The position numbers were made by a program, and so were the translations under genes. This document shows positions 11,001 through 19,552 of a stretch of 64,000 nucleotides of DNA, in pieces. The stretch comes from a candidate division KSB1 bacterium (lineage in GTDB: Bacteria; Zhuqueibacterota; Zhuqueibacteria; Residuimicrobiales; Krinioviventaceae), in NCBI GenBank assembly GCA_034521575.1, contig JAXHMJ010000005.1, positions 2,480,001 to 2,544,000 on the forward strand, in the 5' to 3' direction. The first letter of the stretch is position 1. Each line of letters opens with the position of its first letter. Under the pieces are notes generated by a model, which was not told the DNA's origin, did not search any database, and saw only the letters and a list, made by a program, of their open reading frames with translations.

Positions 11001-11135
11001 CAAGGGGCCGGCAGTTATGTGCTCCATTGGGACGGCCGTTCGAATCAGAATGAGCAGGTGCCGTCCGGAATTTACTTGATACAAACATTATATGAAGGAC
11101 AGAAAAGAACACAAAGAATTTGTCTGATACGTTAA
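8100..11135 (+). CDS. Secreted GH13 alpha-amylase-family glycoside hydrolase with T9SS C-terminal domain
   Basis: A signal peptide (ends ASLAFSQ) precedes a CBM48/AMPK-like module about residues 20-120 (APGTFNNWGP). After beta-sandwich linkers, a GH13 barrel starts near residue 415 (VHDAQIYSLF). All four GH13 regions are visible: DVTPNHSS near 510, DGYRLDVYWGPH with the nucleophile Asp603, LGETHG with acid Glu637, and ENHDE with Asp702. The protein ends with a T9SS sorting domain (GYPNPFNSSVRFEYY and an Arg-rich end). It would hydrolyse alpha-1,4-glucan outside the cell. The exact specificity (amylase, neopullulanase or maltogenic) cannot be fixed by eye. It follows a terminator hairpin and is 21 bp ahead of the symporter gene. 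Confidence 0.9.
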   Translation: MRFWIVFIIWAAASLAFSQDSVNVVFRYSPSSQDVKRAFAPGTFNNWGPNNNGRIQPDAPSQMTFVDSLNLYIKPIWLETGDTHNYKFHEQYDASGSDWAWFTDPLNPLINTSDNNNSILKVEPLMVFQVAPQPGAIIPKGERFLSAGIFAATGDTILFDQSTVTIDDSLQFPLADFYLPDYSMLHFPLSDLESGMHTGCISVKTTQGRTLSKTTSFTLTGGEVFFQTPSRDSVFASQKTVRWQVNQELDELENVVLQTVDGPPYAFSPRENGAYSYTVSLNRGINQFFIRIHKLSGDTVLSDTLTLVLPEAQAPSVDISISADENRVILTGHASDVQDSTLHYAWTQQPLNAAALPGIDEYTGSALERDIPEQPGHYSFKLTVTDSDQNQNSRVHFFTVLPDGSVEIPIHKTVPSWVHDAQIYSLFLLGFTQEGSLQAAISRLQHIRDLGCTVVWVLPVMQVEGSLDQRYNIGYNIVDFYSIDPVYGSSKDFKDFVDAAHDLGLRVILDVTPNHSSRSHPIALDVREKGVYSPYYDFYQHEIIPHNDNGLGQSVSQDGIVYYNGFSDALLNWNWSDAEARAYMLEVYKHWLREYDIDGYRLDVYWGPHRRYGRNDFDIPLRQALRSVKSDILILGETHGTGPGSEIQYADFQGGMDMGYDWSLSGNLYNYPSVSTLHAALRNGGYRPGESSYFMRFLENHDELRVAHRYNSLEKTKPVSSTLSLSTGIPMIYQGQEVGMGYNMQGSKEYLARSDVAWESEGSFLQSHYQLYTHVRDQFPAFQRQYTDTNKDGVINHSDKDVQPRLDASSPHVYAFARPFENQNGLALVNFRGNPVSVATPLQLSYWAEFSKGFHPDSLYYLNRLDQNMSQLYTGSDLDTLKVDLAAYETAVYTISRQSDSVRIQNPITRVREYGKKLPTSFYCTAGYPNPFNSSVRFEYYLPMSGTIEINIFNVLGQKIRSLFKGQQGAGSYVLHWDGRSNQNEQVPSGIYLIQTLYEGQKRTQRICLIR

Positions 11136-11156
11136 CCAAGAGTTTTGGGAGAAGAT

Positions 11157-13346
11157 ATGACAGGTCTGGATTATACGATTGTGGTTGTTTATTTAACCGC
11201 GATTGTGTTTGTCGGAATGATGGCGCAGAAACGCGCATCAGCCGGAATTGATTCTTATTTTCTCGGGAACCGCGGATTGCCGTGGTGGGCGCTGGGCGCT
11301 TCCGGAATGGCCTCCAATCTGGATGTCGCCGGGACAATGGTTAATACCGCGTGGGTGTTTGCCTTGGGCGCTGCGGGCTTGTTTCTGGAAATCCGCGGTG
11401 GCGCAACTCTGATTATGGCGTTTTTGATGATTTTTATGGGAAAATGGAACCGGCGTTCTCAAGTGATGACCATGGCCGAGTGGATGCGCTTTCGTTTCGG
11501 CAAGGGCCGGGAAGGCGATCTTGCACGCTTGATCTCTGCAATCTCTACTATTGTGATTACGATTGCCATGATCACCTATATGGCGATCGGCTCGGGAAAA
11601 TTTATCAGCACGTTTCTCGGATTTCCGGACCTTGGCACGGTCAAAGATTTTGTTGAACAGACTGAACGGGTGGAGCTGCAGGACTCCTGGGCAGGGCTTG
11701 AAAGCATGTATCTGAATCTGGATGAGGATATACGTGCCTCCCGGGCAGATATCCCGGAGATCGGCGCTGTGAAACGTATCTGGGAGGATACAGATCAGGC
11801 TTTTACACAGATGATGCAGGATCCTGCATCTATTCAAACGCTAAAGGATTTTAATGATGTATTGAACCGGATGGAAAACGGTTTGACCTCTTTGTCGCGT
11901 GCAGCCGAAGACACGGAGCAGGCAGCCGAACTTGTGCCCCGTATTCAGGCGGCATTTGAATTGACAAAATCCATTCGGCTTGATTTTTCCGGGATGACGG
12001 ATTACAGGATTCTGTTAAAAGCGGAAACCCTGGCCGCCATGGTTATGATCTTTCTGGCCATGATATATACTGTGGCGAGCGGACTGTATGGAGTCGTTTG
12101 GACAGATGTTTTCCAGGGATTGATTATCTTTTTTACCGTTATGTTTGTATGCATGACCGCTCTGTTCAAATTTGGTCTGCCGGAGGTGTTTAATATCTCA
12201 ATTCCCATGCGCGACGGTACATTTCAAATCTTTCAAATGTCAAAGTCCGCCTGGACTCATCCGCTGCCGCCCTGGAATCTGGGGTTCCCGGAAGGTTCTC
12301 TTTATTCCGTCTATAACCTGTTTGGCATTGCGATATTATTTTATCTTGTTAAAGTAACGTTTGAAGGCGCGGGCGGTGCAACCGGATATATGATTCAGCG
12401 TTATTTTGCTGCGAGAAGCGACCGGGAAGCCGGACTGTTGAGTCTGTTCTGGACGTTTTTATTAAGTTTTCGCTGGCCGTTTATCACCGCGATAGCGATT
12501 ATGGGAATTTCATACGGCACGTCACAGGGCGTTATCAGTGATCCGGAGCGGGTTCTGCCGGTTGTGGTGAATGAACTCATCCCGGTGGGGATCAAAGGAC
12601 TGTTGGTGGCCGGACTCATGGCAGCCGCAATGTCTACGTTTGATTCCACGGTCAATGCCGGTGCGGCGTACTGGGTCAAGGATATCTATCAGGCTTATAT
12701 CAACCCAAAGGCCTCGGATCGCGCTTTGATGCTTCACAGCCGGTGGGCTTCGATTGTTATTGTTATCCTTGGACTGCTGTTCAGCCTGACCATAAGCAAC
12801 ATCAATGAAATCTGGGGCTGGATTACCATGAGCATCGGCGCCGGATTGATCGTACCCAGTCTGGTGCGCTGGTATTGGTGGCGGATGAACGGCTACGGCT
12901 TTGCCGTCGGCACCGCCGTGGGAATGACTGCCGCCATTGTACAGCGACTGATATTTCCGCATGTACCCGAATATGTCTCATTCAGTTTTGCATCCGGTCT
13001 ATCATTCCTCGGAATGATTATCGCAACCTATGCAACCAAACCGACTTCTTCGAATGTGTTGCTGGATTTTTACAAAACCACGCGGTCCTTTGGATTCTGG
13101 GGACCGGTCAAGTCAAAATTGGCGAAAGGAACTCTGCAGGCTATCAAAAAGGAAAACAAACGCGATATTATTTCCATTTTTATGGCTGTGCCCTGGCAGA
13201 TGGTGCTGTTCCTGACCTGGATGATGGTTATTATGAGAGAATGGACGTCTGTCGGCTGGCTGGCACTGCTGCTGGCAGGTCTTTCTGTCGGACTGTATTT
13301 TTCCTGGTTTCGGCATTTGTCTGCTGAGGTCAAGGTTGAGGATTAG
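11157..13346 (+). CDS. Sodium:solute symporter (SSS family) with a large inserted soluble domain
   Basis: The ATG at 11157 follows GGGAGA; an earlier in-frame TTG is less likely. The protein (729 residues) has the SSS/SGLT core: FLGNRGLPWWALGASGMASNLD near the N-terminus and YGVVWTDVFQG in the fifth-sixth helix region, with about 13 membrane segments. SSS members couple sodium influx to uptake of sugars, amino acids or other small solutes. Its place between amylase and malQ suggests a malto-sugar (inference). Unusually, about 125 hydrophilic, helix-rich residues (about 156-282) are inserted between two helices where relatives have a short loop. The C-terminus has an extra hydrophobic pair after residue 670. 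Confidence 0.85.
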   Translation: MTGLDYTIVVVYLTAIVFVGMMAQKRASAGIDSYFLGNRGLPWWALGASGMASNLDVAGTMVNTAWVFALGAAGLFLEIRGGATLIMAFLMIFMGKWNRRSQVMTMAEWMRFRFGKGREGDLARLISAISTIVITIAMITYMAIGSGKFISTFLGFPDLGTVKDFVEQTERVELQDSWAGLESMYLNLDEDIRASRADIPEIGAVKRIWEDTDQAFTQMMQDPASIQTLKDFNDVLNRMENGLTSLSRAAEDTEQAAELVPRIQAAFELTKSIRLDFSGMTDYRILLKAETLAAMVMIFLAMIYTVASGLYGVVWTDVFQGLIIFFTVMFVCMTALFKFGLPEVFNISIPMRDGTFQIFQMSKSAWTHPLPPWNLGFPEGSLYSVYNLFGIAILFYLVKVTFEGAGGATGYMIQRYFAARSDREAGLLSLFWTFLLSFRWPFITAIAIMGISYGTSQGVISDPERVLPVVVNELIPVGIKGLLVAGLMAAAMSTFDSTVNAGAAYWVKDIYQAYINPKASDRALMLHSRWASIVIVILGLLFSLTISNINEIWGWITMSIGAGLIVPSLVRWYWWRMNGYGFAVGTAVGMTAAIVQRLIFPHVPEYVSFSFASGLSFLGMIIATYATKPTSSNVLLDFYKTTRSFGFWGPVKSKLAKGTLQAIKKENKRDIISIFMAVPWQMVLFLTWMMVIMREWTSVGWLALLLAGLSVGLYFSWFRHLSAEVKVED

Positions 13347-13431
13347 GCATAAACCTTTCTGATTTGAAATCCAGAGTCAGAATATAACGATGTGAAACAA
13401 CCGAGTAATTCTGAAAATAAAAATGTTTGAA

Positions 13432-13460
13432 TTGACAGGATAAACGCTTAAGTTTAATAG
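13432..13460 (+). promoter_or_regulatory. Sigma70-like promoter for malQ
   Basis: TTGACA at 13432 is separated by exactly 17 bases from TAATAG at 13455, placing a start site about 20 bases before the malQ ATG. Assigned from consensus only. Confidence 0.5.
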
Positions 13461-13485
13461 ATGAAACGATGTACAAGGATGGATA

Positions 13486-14988
13486 ATGGATAAACGAGGA
13501 AGCGGACTACTATTACATATTTCTTCTCTGCCGTCCCCTTATGGTATCGGTGACTTTGGGCCGCGTGCTTTTGAGTTTGCTGATTTTATTAAAAAATCAA
13601 AACAACGGTTTTGGCAAATCCTGCCGTTAAATCCGACCAATGCGGGTACGGACTATTCACCCTATCTCAGTCAATCCGCATTTGCGATGAATCCTTTGTT
13701 GTTGAGTCCGGATATGTTGCAACGGGACGGGCTGCTGCTGGAACGTGAATGTGCAAAACGGCCCGAGTTCCCGGAGACAAAAATAGAGTTTGATAAAATT
13801 GTCTCGTTCAAAAAATCATTGTTCCGGAAAGCATTTGATCGGTTTAAAAAAAGAACGGATTTTGAAGAATTCCGCGGCTACTGTGAGGTTAACGGCTATT
13901 GGCTGAATGATTATGCCCTTTTTGTCTCTTTGAAAACATATTTTGACGAGAAAAGCTGGGTCGAGTGGCCAGCGCCCTATCGGGATCGTGATCCGGAAAC
14001 CCTGAAAAACGCCAAGAACGATTTGTCGGATGATATTTATTTTGAAAAATTTCTGCAGTATCAGCTCTATAAACAATGGATGGGGCTGAAACATTATTGC
14101 AATGAAAGCAAAATAAAATTTGTCGGGGATCTACCCATTTATGTGGCTCATGACAGTGCTGATGTATGGGCCAATACAGACAAATTTAAGCTAAAAGAAA
14201 ACAGATACCCGCAATTTGTTGCCGGCGTACCCCCTGATTATTTCAGTGAAACGGGTCAATTATGGGGAACACCGGTGTATAATTGGGACACGATGAGTCA
14301 CGACGGGTACAGCTGGTGGCATAGCCGCATGGGACACAATCTGCATTTGTTTGATATCGTGCGAATTGATCATTTCAGAGGCTTTGTCGCCTACTGGCAG
14401 GTGGATGCATCCGAGGATACGGCTATAAACGGCGAGTGGATTCAGGCGCCGGCGCGTGATTTTTTCAGGCAGCTGCGCAACCGGTTCCCGGACCTTCCTA
14501 TTATTGCAGAGGACCTCGGGTTAATTACCCCCGATGTGATTGATGTGATGCATGAATTCGAGTTGCCGGGAATGAAGGTCATTATGTTTGCGTTTAGCAA
14601 AGATATTGAGCATAATCCCCATATCCCCTTTAATCTCAGAAAAAACAGTTTTTTTTATACGGGCACGCATGATAACAACACGCTGCAGGGCTGGTATTAT
14701 CATGAAATTGATGAGCAAGAGCGTGAACGGGTTAACCGTTACCTGGGCAAAAAGCCGAAACGCACGGAATTGCACTGGACTTTTATTCGTTGTGCCATGC
14801 AGTCAGTCGCCAATACGGTGGTGTTCCCTGTGCAGGATATTTTGGGCCTGGGCGGAGAGCATCGGATGAACAATCCGAGCAAACGCTCCGGGAACTGGCG
14901 CTGGCGCATGCCTGGCGGTCATCTTGATGATGAATTGGCTGAAACCCTGGCTGATATGGTCGAGATTTACGGGAGAACGGGTCAGTAA
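13486..14988 (+). CDS. malQ: 4-alpha-glucanotransferase (amylomaltase, GH77)
   Basis: A 500-residue cytoplasmic enzyme of usual family length, starting MDKRGSGLLLHISSLPSPYGIGDFG. GH77 landmarks are present: GVPPDYFSETGQLWGTPVYNW near 247, the nucleophile in IDHFRGF (Asp295), AEDLG with Glu342, and TGTHDNNT with Asp396, followed by the terminal RMNNPS motif. It transfers maltodextrin segments between acceptors, releasing glucose and longer chains, and so completes the extracellular amylase pathway inside the cell. It has its own predicted promoter 139 bp after the symporter gene and ends at a strong shared terminator. Confidence 0.95.
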   Translation: MDKRGSGLLLHISSLPSPYGIGDFGPRAFEFADFIKKSKQRFWQILPLNPTNAGTDYSPYLSQSAFAMNPLLLSPDMLQRDGLLLERECAKRPEFPETKIEFDKIVSFKKSLFRKAFDRFKKRTDFEEFRGYCEVNGYWLNDYALFVSLKTYFDEKSWVEWPAPYRDRDPETLKNAKNDLSDDIYFEKFLQYQLYKQWMGLKHYCNESKIKFVGDLPIYVAHDSADVWANTDKFKLKENRYPQFVAGVPPDYFSETGQLWGTPVYNWDTMSHDGYSWWHSRMGHNLHLFDIVRIDHFRGFVAYWQVDASEDTAINGEWIQAPARDFFRQLRNRFPDLPIIAEDLGLITPDVIDVMHEFELPGMKVIMFAFSKDIEHNPHIPFNLRKNSFFYTGTHDNNTLQGWYYHEIDEQERERVNRYLGKKPKRTELHWTFIRCAMQSVANTVVFPVQDILGLGGEHRMNNPSKRSGNWRWRMPGGHLDDELAETLADMVEIYGRTGQ

Positions 14989-15003
14989 GCTCATATTTTA
15001 TTG

Positions 15004-15037
15004 AAAAAAAGCCCCGATTTTTCGGGGCTTTTTTTTT
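15004..15037. terminator. Bidirectional terminator between malQ and the protease gene
   Basis: AAAAAAAGCCCCGA and TCGGGGCTTTTTTTT form a GC-rich 8-bp core stem with A and T tracts on either side, so it can stop transcription of malQ on the plus strand and of the converging protease gene on the minus strand. Confidence 0.9.
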
Positions 15038-15049
15038 ATTTTGAATCAC

Positions 15050-18000
15050 TTAGGGTCTGCTTCGGTTTTCATATTCGGGACGCTTCGGCTTGGGAGGAGC
15101 TGATTTCAATTCCTTTAACACATGTTCAACCGCACGTTTCAGTTGTGTGTCAACGCCGTTGGCCAGGGAACTTGGGTTCTCCGGCACGTGAATGTCCGGG
15201 GCCACCCCGTGCCCTTCCAGGAACCAGGTGCCGTCGGGGTTGTACATGCGGAACGTGGGTACAGTAATGAGTCCACCGTCAATCAGGCGGGGCGCGCCGG
15301 TTATTCCAATCAATCCGCCCCAGGTGCGCGTACCGACAAGCTTTCCCAATCCAGCTTTGCGGAAATAATCGGGGAATGCGTCTCCGCCCGAACCGCTCCA
15401 GCCGTTGATTAGCATGGCTTTAGGCCCGAAATGCGCCACCGGCGGCCAGGCCCAGTCTTTGCCGTCGCGTACAGCCCAGTAGGCCATCACGGGACGATCC
15501 AGTAATTCAATAAAGCGATCCGGAATTTGTCCGCCGCTGTTAAAGCGTTCGTCGATAATCAGCCCGTCCAGGTGATGCTGGGCTGCAAATTGGCGCACCA
15601 GTTCACTTTGTCCCTGTGTGCCGGTGTTCGGGACATAGATATAGCCGATTTTTCCGTCGCTTGCTTTTTCGACAAATTGGCGGTTATGCTCAATCCATTC
15701 GAGATGACGCAGACGCGTTTCCGCTTTCATCGGTTCAACGATAACCTTTCGTGCCCCCTCAAAAGTCGGACGGTCATTAACCGTTAACTCGACGGGGTGT
15801 CCCACAGCTCCCTGGAATGCGGCCCAGGGGTCCGTGTCGGTTTTGAGCGTTGAACCGTTTACCGCAAGAATATAATCGCCTTGTTCAACCTGCACACCTG
15901 ATTCGCTCAACGGTGATTTGGTACTAATATCCCAGGGCGCGCCATGGATGATGCGCTTGACGCGGTACGTATCATTGTCAATATCCCAGTCGATACCCAG
16001 ATAGCCCACAGCCGTTTGTTCCGGTTGCGGCTGATCGCCGCCCCATCGATAGGTATGCGATGCGTTCAATTCAGCAATCAACTCACCGATGACATAATTT
16101 ACGTCCCCGCGGGTGACGGCATCATCAAGGAGTTTACCGTACTTTGCCCGCATAGCCGTCCAGTCTACACCGTGCATATTGGGATCGTAGAAAAAGTCTC
16201 TGGACAACCGCCAGGCATCATCAAAGAGCTGCTGCCATTCCTGTTTCGGATCAATGCGGGTTTCCAGCTCTTTTGTCCGCAATGGTTTTTCCAGTTTTTG
16301 ATCGGCTGCTATATCAATGAGATAAAAATTTGATTCATTTTTGATCAAGAGTTTTTTTCGGTCAGCAGTGAGTTGAAAGGCATCTGCATCCTCAACGATG
16401 GTTTTTTCTTCCCGTTCCTCGAGGTCATAGTACATCAGCGGACTGTTGCTGTCATCCGGCATGCCGGTTCTGGGGGTGCGATGAAAAATAATTTTACCGG
16501 AAACCGCCTGCAATCCGGCAAAGTTTCCGTTTTTCACCGGAATGACCACAGCACGCTGTTCCAGGTTTTGCAAATCAATGTCCACGGTTATCGTAGAATC
16601 CTGTTCTTCCTTGTCTTTTTTCGAATCCGACTGAATATCGGTTTCATCATTTCTGGCTTTGAGCGGAGATTCTACATCGGTGCGCAGAGGGGCGGCGACG
16701 ATCGTTGTGGTGTTGGCGTAGAGAAACGAATTGTCGACGTCACCATATATCGGGTCAAAATTGCGATTGGAAAGATAAAAGAGATACTTGCCGTCCGGAT
16801 CAAAAACCGGAGAGTTGTCGCTGTAAAATCCGGATGTGACTTTTACTTTCTGTTTTTTTTGTGTGTCATAAATAAACACAGCGTTGTGTTCATTACCCAG
16901 ACCGCGTGCATAGGCGAACCAGCGGCTGTCCGGTGACCAGTTGACCTGAAAGGTTTCCAGTTCCCCCTGGTATTTCCAGAGTGCCTGATCGACTTTGGTT
17001 GTTTTTCCGGACTCCATGTTGTACATGCGGATGGTCATGGCCTGGTCAATAAACACGAGTTTTTTATTGTCCGGCGCCCAAAACAGATGGTAGCGGAAAC
17101 CGGGACCGTATTTTGTCAGGGTTTCGGGGGCTGATCCGTTTTGGGTATCGTATACTGTGAGCTCATATTCACCGCTTTGGTCACTCCAAAACGCCACTGT
17201 TTTGCCGTCCGGTGACCAGGCTGGAAATCGTTCGGCGCTTCCCGAGGAGCGGGTCAGGTTACGGATCACTCCGTGCTCCGCCGGTACGGAAAAGATATCT
17301 CCTCTGGCTTCAAAAAGAACCCGTTTGCCATCCGGCGCTGTCCAGAAATGCGAGATATGTTTGCTGACATTTTTTATCTTTGGTTTGAGAGTGGAGAGAT
17401 CCGTCACCACCTCAATGTCAACGGGCGAGACCTTTTCAGTTTCGAGATCTAACAGATATATCTTGCCGCCGGCCTCGAAAACAATATCCTGAGGTCCCTG
17501 TTCAGGAAAATGAATATCGTAATCCGAAAAGGTGGTTACCTGGCGGTGGTTCTCGTTTTGCACATCATATGCCCAAATGTTGAAATGTTTTTCCGGTCCG
17601 CGATCGGATAAATAATAGATGGTTTGCCCGCACCACATGGGCTGTGAATCATTGGCGGGATTATCGGTTATTTTTTTTGATTGGTTACGGGTCAGATCAA
17701 AGATCCAGATATCCGGAGCCATGCCGCCTCTGTAGCCTTTCCAGGTGCGGAAATCTCTGGATATGGGAATATAGGCAAGTTTTTTGCCGTCCGGTGAAAA
17801 ACTTGCATCCTCACCGTACGGGATAACCAGTTTATCCGGCAGACCGCCTTGCGGCATCGTTAAATAAAATTGATTATAGCGTTGTCTTTCGCTTTTCATG
17901 CTGGAAGCAAATAGTATTTTGGATCCATCGGCGGTCCAATCGAGCATCCGCTCTGTCATACCGTGATGTGTCACTCGCGTCAGATCGCCTCCTAATGCCG

Positions 18001-18283
18001 GAAGTGTGTAGATATCCGTATTTCCGTCGTAATTGGCGTTAAACGCTATGGATGAGCCGTCCGGTGAAAAGCGGGGAAACTGTTCATTGCCTTTGGGGGA
18101 ACTGAGATGCTGGGCAACCCCGCCGTTTTTGTCAACAATCCAGATGTCACCGGCATATAAAAATGTAATGTGCTGTTCGGATACATCCGGATAGCGCAGC
18201 ATCCGTCCGTCAATCTGAGCGTTAACAGGAAGAAAGTTAAAGAGAGAAAGTAAAAGCGCTGATTGCAGCATACGTCGAATCAT
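15050..18283 (-). CDS. Tricorn-like S41 protease, exported
   Basis: The 1077-residue protein has a signal peptide (ends NFLPVNAQ), two WD/TolB-like beta-propellers (about residues 30-320 and 320-600, with repeated FSPDGK and WSPDGK blades), a C1-like helical part, a PDZ domain (about 760-850, DYILAVNG) and a tail S41 protease domain. The catalytic Ser965 lies in NGWSGSGGDAF and a His743 in ASHTYRW fits the tricorn charge relay. Archaeal tricorn trims proteasome peptides in the cytosol; bacterial versions such as this one with signal peptides act in the periplasm or outside. It is monocistronic and converges on malQ, so a link to glucan use is not implied. Confidence 0.93.
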   Translation of the reverse strand: MIRRMLQSALLLSLFNFLPVNAQIDGRMLRYPDVSEQHITFLYAGDIWIVDKNGGVAQHLSSPKGNEQFPRFSPDGSSIAFNANYDGNTDIYTLPALGGDLTRVTHHGMTERMLDWTADGSKILFASSMKSERQRYNQFYLTMPQGGLPDKLVIPYGEDASFSPDGKKLAYIPISRDFRTWKGYRGGMAPDIWIFDLTRNQSKKITDNPANDSQPMWCGQTIYYLSDRGPEKHFNIWAYDVQNENHRQVTTFSDYDIHFPEQGPQDIVFEAGGKIYLLDLETEKVSPVDIEVVTDLSTLKPKIKNVSKHISHFWTAPDGKRVLFEARGDIFSVPAEHGVIRNLTRSSGSAERFPAWSPDGKTVAFWSDQSGEYELTVYDTQNGSAPETLTKYGPGFRYHLFWAPDNKKLVFIDQAMTIRMYNMESGKTTKVDQALWKYQGELETFQVNWSPDSRWFAYARGLGNEHNAVFIYDTQKKQKVKVTSGFYSDNSPVFDPDGKYLFYLSNRNFDPIYGDVDNSFLYANTTTIVAAPLRTDVESPLKARNDETDIQSDSKKDKEEQDSTITVDIDLQNLEQRAVVIPVKNGNFAGLQAVSGKIIFHRTPRTGMPDDSNSPLMYYDLEEREEKTIVEDADAFQLTADRKKLLIKNESNFYLIDIAADQKLEKPLRTKELETRIDPKQEWQQLFDDAWRLSRDFFYDPNMHGVDWTAMRAKYGKLLDDAVTRGDVNYVIGELIAELNASHTYRWGGDQPQPEQTAVGYLGIDWDIDNDTYRVKRIIHGAPWDISTKSPLSESGVQVEQGDYILAVNGSTLKTDTDPWAAFQGAVGHPVELTVNDRPTFEGARKVIVEPMKAETRLRHLEWIEHNRQFVEKASDGKIGYIYVPNTGTQGQSELVRQFAAQHHLDGLIIDERFNSGGQIPDRFIELLDRPVMAYWAVRDGKDWAWPPVAHFGPKAMLINGWSGSGGDAFPDYFRKAGLGKLVGTRTWGGLIGITGAPRLIDGGLITVPTFRMYNPDGTWFLEGHGVAPDIHVPENPSSLANGVDTQLKRAVEHVLKELKSAPPKPKRPEYENRSRP

Positions 18284-18378
18284 GATCGACCTCCCATTTA
18301 TTTGAATTTGATATCCATAAAGAGCAACAGAAAAAACGAAATATGAATTCCCGGTATATCTATAGATGATTTATGTGC

Positions 18379-19023
18379 TTACAACAGGTTTTGCAAATCG
18401 TCAAGTTTAAGCTTAAGCCGGCGCAGTTTCTGCGAATGGTGTTGTATTTCTTTTTCAAGTGCGTTCAAAGTGGACGCGTGTTCCCGAGTTTTCAGATCCT
18501 GAGACAGACGTAAGGAGGGCAGTGAAAAGAAAAAATATCCAGAGGTTCCGGCCAGCAGTGAAAGAGTGATCGGCCAAAACCAGGAGAACAAAGCAGGGGA
18601 TCGAAATTTTATAAACAGGGTTATAAGGGCAGAGAACAGCAGCACGACAAAACTCACTGTGATGAAAATGCAAAACCGGGAAAGCCGGTGTTGGTTTTTC
18701 AAAAGATTTTCCACTTTGCCCTGGCGCTGCATCAGGTTTAACAGGATTTGCTCGTGGTGCTGTATTTGTTGATCAATTGAATTGAGCGAAACATCCCGCT
18801 TCATGGAGATGATATCACGCAGCACGAGCGCTTTTTCAAAATCGGGATTTTTACGCAGAGCGATACGATTGTAGACTGCCGCCTGCTGGAGGTCTCCTTC
18901 TTTGAGTTTATCCAGAGATTTACGATGATAAATATCTTTGGGCAGCCATTCGTATCGTTCTGCCAGTTTAGATCCCACCCGGGTCGCCGCAGAGATCACG
19001 GCGGAAGAGAATAACGGAATCAT
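18379..19023 (-). CDS. TPR-like membrane protein with paired coiled coils (function unknown)
   Basis: The 214-residue product is not a family I recognise. One TPR-like helix pair (EGDLQQAAVYNRIALRKNPDFEKAL) lies at about residues 40-70. A coiled coil (IDQQIQHHEQILLNLMQRQ) follows, then two membrane helices at about 112-135 and 145-165 and a second coiled coil at the C-terminus (LEKEIQHHSQKLRRLKLKLDDLQ). The heptads IQHHEQ and IQHHSQ are near repeats, so both arms probably pack against each other on the same side of the membrane. Its ATG overlaps the preceding stop (ATGA), so it is translationally coupled and last in the four-gene minus-strand operon that begins with a STAS-HATPase protein. 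Confidence 0.7.
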   Translation of the reverse strand: MIPLFSSAVISAATRVGSKLAERYEWLPKDIYHRKSLDKLKEGDLQQAAVYNRIALRKNPDFEKALVLRDIISMKRDVSLNSIDQQIQHHEQILLNLMQRQGKVENLLKNQHRLSRFCIFITVSFVVLLFSALITLFIKFRSPALFSWFWPITLSLLAGTSGYFFFSLPSLRLSQDLKTREHASTLNALEKEIQHHSQKLRRLKLKLDDLQNLL

Positions 19024-19341
19024 TGTTTATTTAAGAGCCAGAGCGCGTTCCAGGTATTCCACAGCTTTGGATATTTAACGCGCACCTCTTCCCATTCACC
19101 CGGTGTCAAATCGACGGGTTCCTTGCCGGTTGTTTCCAGAACGCCTGCATAGGCCTGTCGAATGCAGATCCCGGTTTGCATGCGCGATCCCCAGGGTGGC
19201 GCCTGCAATCTCCAGAACACCGTCGATAAAGTCCATCCCGGTCGCGCTTTCAAGGCCCCGTTCTACTATAAAACCGGCAATGCCGCCTATCATCCCTCTG
19301 GACGCAGATCGTCGTATTCTATTCATGTTGTTCTTTATCAT
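19020..19341 (-). CDS. Glycine-zipper small protein, frame broken (probable indel)
   Basis: The first frame from ATG 19341 encodes about 52 residues with a glycine-zipper pattern (GMIGGIAGFIVERGLESATG, then GVLEIAGATLG). Homologous-looking sequence continues one base later, in the next frame, as RQAYAGVLETTGKEPVDL and ends at 19020 in the ATGA overlap that couples to the downstream gene. One extra base near 19170-19185 reconciles both into about 107 residues. The overlap at the 3 prime end and the tight start behind the upstream gene argue that one protein is intended. Glycine zippers often insert in or associate with membranes; no specific role can be given. Confidence 0.5.
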
Positions 19342-19546
19342 TTTTTTCCTCTTTCTGTATGGATTGCAATGATTTTTTGATCAATTCATCTTTTTTTTGT
19401 ACGACTTTTGTTAAACGCTTGACTTGCCGCTCAAGTTCACGCAATTTTCGATTTCCGAACAGTTTCCCCCATACTGCTTCCAGAATAATAACAATCGCGA
19501 GTGTAAAAACAACTCCAAATCCGAAACTAAACAATTCGATTTGCAT
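19319..19546 (-). CDS. Small single-pass membrane protein with cytoplasmic coiled coil
   Basis: Seventy-five residues: an N-terminal membrane helix (about residues 5-25, FGFGVVFTLAIVIILEAV), a basic stop (GNRKLRELERQVKRL) and a charged coiled coil to the end (KKDELIKKSLQSIQKEEK). It starts 6 bp after the STAS-HATPase stop and overlaps the next gene by 23 bases, so it belongs to the same operon. I recognise no family. The composition suggests a membrane anchor for a soluble partner, possibly a product of this operon, but that is inference. Confidence 0.6.
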   Translation of the reverse strand: MQIELFSFGFGVVFTLAIVIILEAVWGKLFGNRKLRELERQVKRLTKVVQKKDELIKKSLQSIQKEEKNDKEQHE

Positions 19547-19552
19547 AATAGT

